A stretch of DNA of 6,260 nucleotides from Planctomycetota bacterium (GTDB taxonomy: Bacteria > Planctomycetota > Phycisphaerae > Sedimentisphaerales > Anaerobacaceae): the NCBI GenBank assembly GCA_026386835.1, contig JAPLMV010000050.1:1-6260 (forward strand), given 5' to 3'. Positions 5,762-6,260 of the stretch are shown piece after piece (within the stretch, counting starts at the first letter, position 1; each line of letters begins with the position of its first letter). The translations under genes and the position numbers were made by a program. Below the pieces are notes generated by a model. That model saw only the letters and a list, made by a program, of their open reading frames with translations. It did no database searches and was not told the origin of the DNA.

Positions 5762-5767
5762 ATTATA
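5762..5767 (-). promoter_or_regulatory. Candidate -10 box between panC and panD
   Basis: A perfect TATAAT on the minus strand just after the panC stop codon, 44 bp before the panD ATG. No good -35 element lies at 16-18 bp upstream, so this is only a possible internal promoter for panD-lgt-rhomboid. The surrounding gap is AT-rich, and a chance match is quite likely. Confidence 0.2.
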
Positions 5768-5769
5768 CA

Positions 5770-6260
5770 TTATCCGGCCAAGACGTCTATCAGAATGTTG
5801 TCAATCAGGCGTGTTGAGCCGATTTTGACGGCGACGGCTGCGATGGCTGGGCCTGCGATTTTATCGATGTTTTGCAGAGTCTGGGCGTCAACAATACTGA
5901 TATATTCAATCGAAGAGACCGGGCTTAGTATCTTACGCATCTGGGTGATAATGGGTTCGGTTTCGAGGATGCCTTGTTTAACCATTTGCTCGCATTTCCG
6001 GAGCGACTTGTAAATTGAAGCTGCGTCTTTTTTCTCCTGAGCGGTTAAATACCGGTTTCTGCTGCTTACGGCCAAGCCGTTCTTTTCACGCACCGTCGGA
6101 CAAACCACAATCTCAAGCGGCATATTCAAGTCGGCTGCCATTTTTTTTATAACGGCGGCCTGCTGGGCGTCCTTTTGGCCGAAAAAGGCAATGTCAGGTG
6201 CAATGATGTTAAAGAGCTTGGCACAAACGGTTGCAACACCGCGAAAATGCCCTGGTCGTG
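5770..6260 (-). CDS. panC: Pantothenate synthetase, C-terminal part
   Basis: PanC condenses pantoate with beta-alanine, using ATP, to give pantothenate (cytoplasmic, coenzyme A pathway). The window holds the last 162 codons; roughly the first 120 residues, including the ATP-binding HIGH motif, lie beyond the right edge. The visible motifs are diagnostic: RPGHFRGVATV at the cut end, then FFGQKDAQQAAVIKKMAADL, VCPTVREKNGLAVSSRNRYL with the SSRNRYL nucleotide-binding loop, and near the end IGSTRLIDN, as in other PanC C-terminal domains. The frame is open across the window edge, so the internal ATG at 6139-6141 is not the start. The protein ends at TAA (5770-5772). It is the first visible gene of a panC-panD-lgt-rhomboid run and supplies the step after PanD. 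Confidence 0.95.
   Translation of the reverse strand, partial: RPGHFRGVATVCAKLFNIIAPDIAFFGQKDAQQAAVIKKMAADLNMPLEIVVCPTVREKNGLAVSSRNRYLTAQEKKDAASIYKSLRKCEQMVKQGILETEPIITQMRKILSPVSSIEYISIVDAQTLQNIDKIAGPAIAAVAVKIGSTRLIDNILIDVLAG

Noticed and set aside
1..6260. CRISPR array, tRNA, rRNA, riboswitch or defence system
   Set aside because: No regularly spaced repeat array, tRNA-like cloverleaf, rRNA segment or recognisable riboswitch core or defence gene was seen on reading both strands.

Overview
The window looks like chromosomal DNA from a Gram-negative-type bacterium, most plausibly a planctomycete of the Phycisphaerae kind. This is an inference from gene style: a small ECF sigma factor followed by a one-TM anti-sigma-like protein, an Lgt of the GRIGCFCNGCCYG type, a rhomboid with a charged C-terminal tail next to lgt, and long AT-rich intergenic stretches. 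No rRNA or other phylogenetic marker is present, so the placement is tentative. Almost every gene is on the minus strand; the one clear exception is the cysteine-cluster gene at 899-1225.

Layout from left to right. (1) 1-814, minus: an ECF-type sigma factor (284-814) and, 4 bp downstream, the first 93 codons of a membrane protein that is probably its regulator and runs off the left edge. (2) 899-1225, plus: a small YkgJ-type CxxCxxCC protein, divergent from the sigma gene. (3) 1226-1690: a 465-bp AT-rich gap with an exact 18-bp direct repeat and no convincing gene. (4) 1691-3058, minus: a probable two-gene operon with a SOUL-family lipoprotein (2399-3058) followed by a 229-aa protein I do not recognise (1691-2380). 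The latter is made of two copies of one roughly 78-residue domain at a constant offset of 115 residues. (5) 3059-3456: a gap with a possible promoter for the SOUL gene and a short piece resembling the C-terminus of an IS630-type transposase. (6) 3457-6260, minus: panC (5' end cut off), panD, lgt and a rhomboid protease, with gaps of 51, 47 and 68 bp.

The right-hand block combines pantothenate synthesis (PanD makes beta-alanine, PanC joins it to pantoate) with membrane-protein processing (Lgt lipidates prolipoproteins, the rhomboid cleaves membrane proteins). The SOUL protein has its own lipobox and is therefore a predicted Lgt substrate. The lgt reading frame is broken near 4590-4597: the N-terminal 237 residues are in one frame, and the conserved C-terminal part with its YGTARFFLEFLR motif is in another.

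The least explained item is the duplicated-domain protein at 1691-2380. Its second copy carries a histidine/glutamate cluster (HELHER...GH...E) suggestive of metal binding, and the first copy keeps it only in part. I see no CRISPR array, tRNA, rRNA, complete insertion sequence or defence system here.
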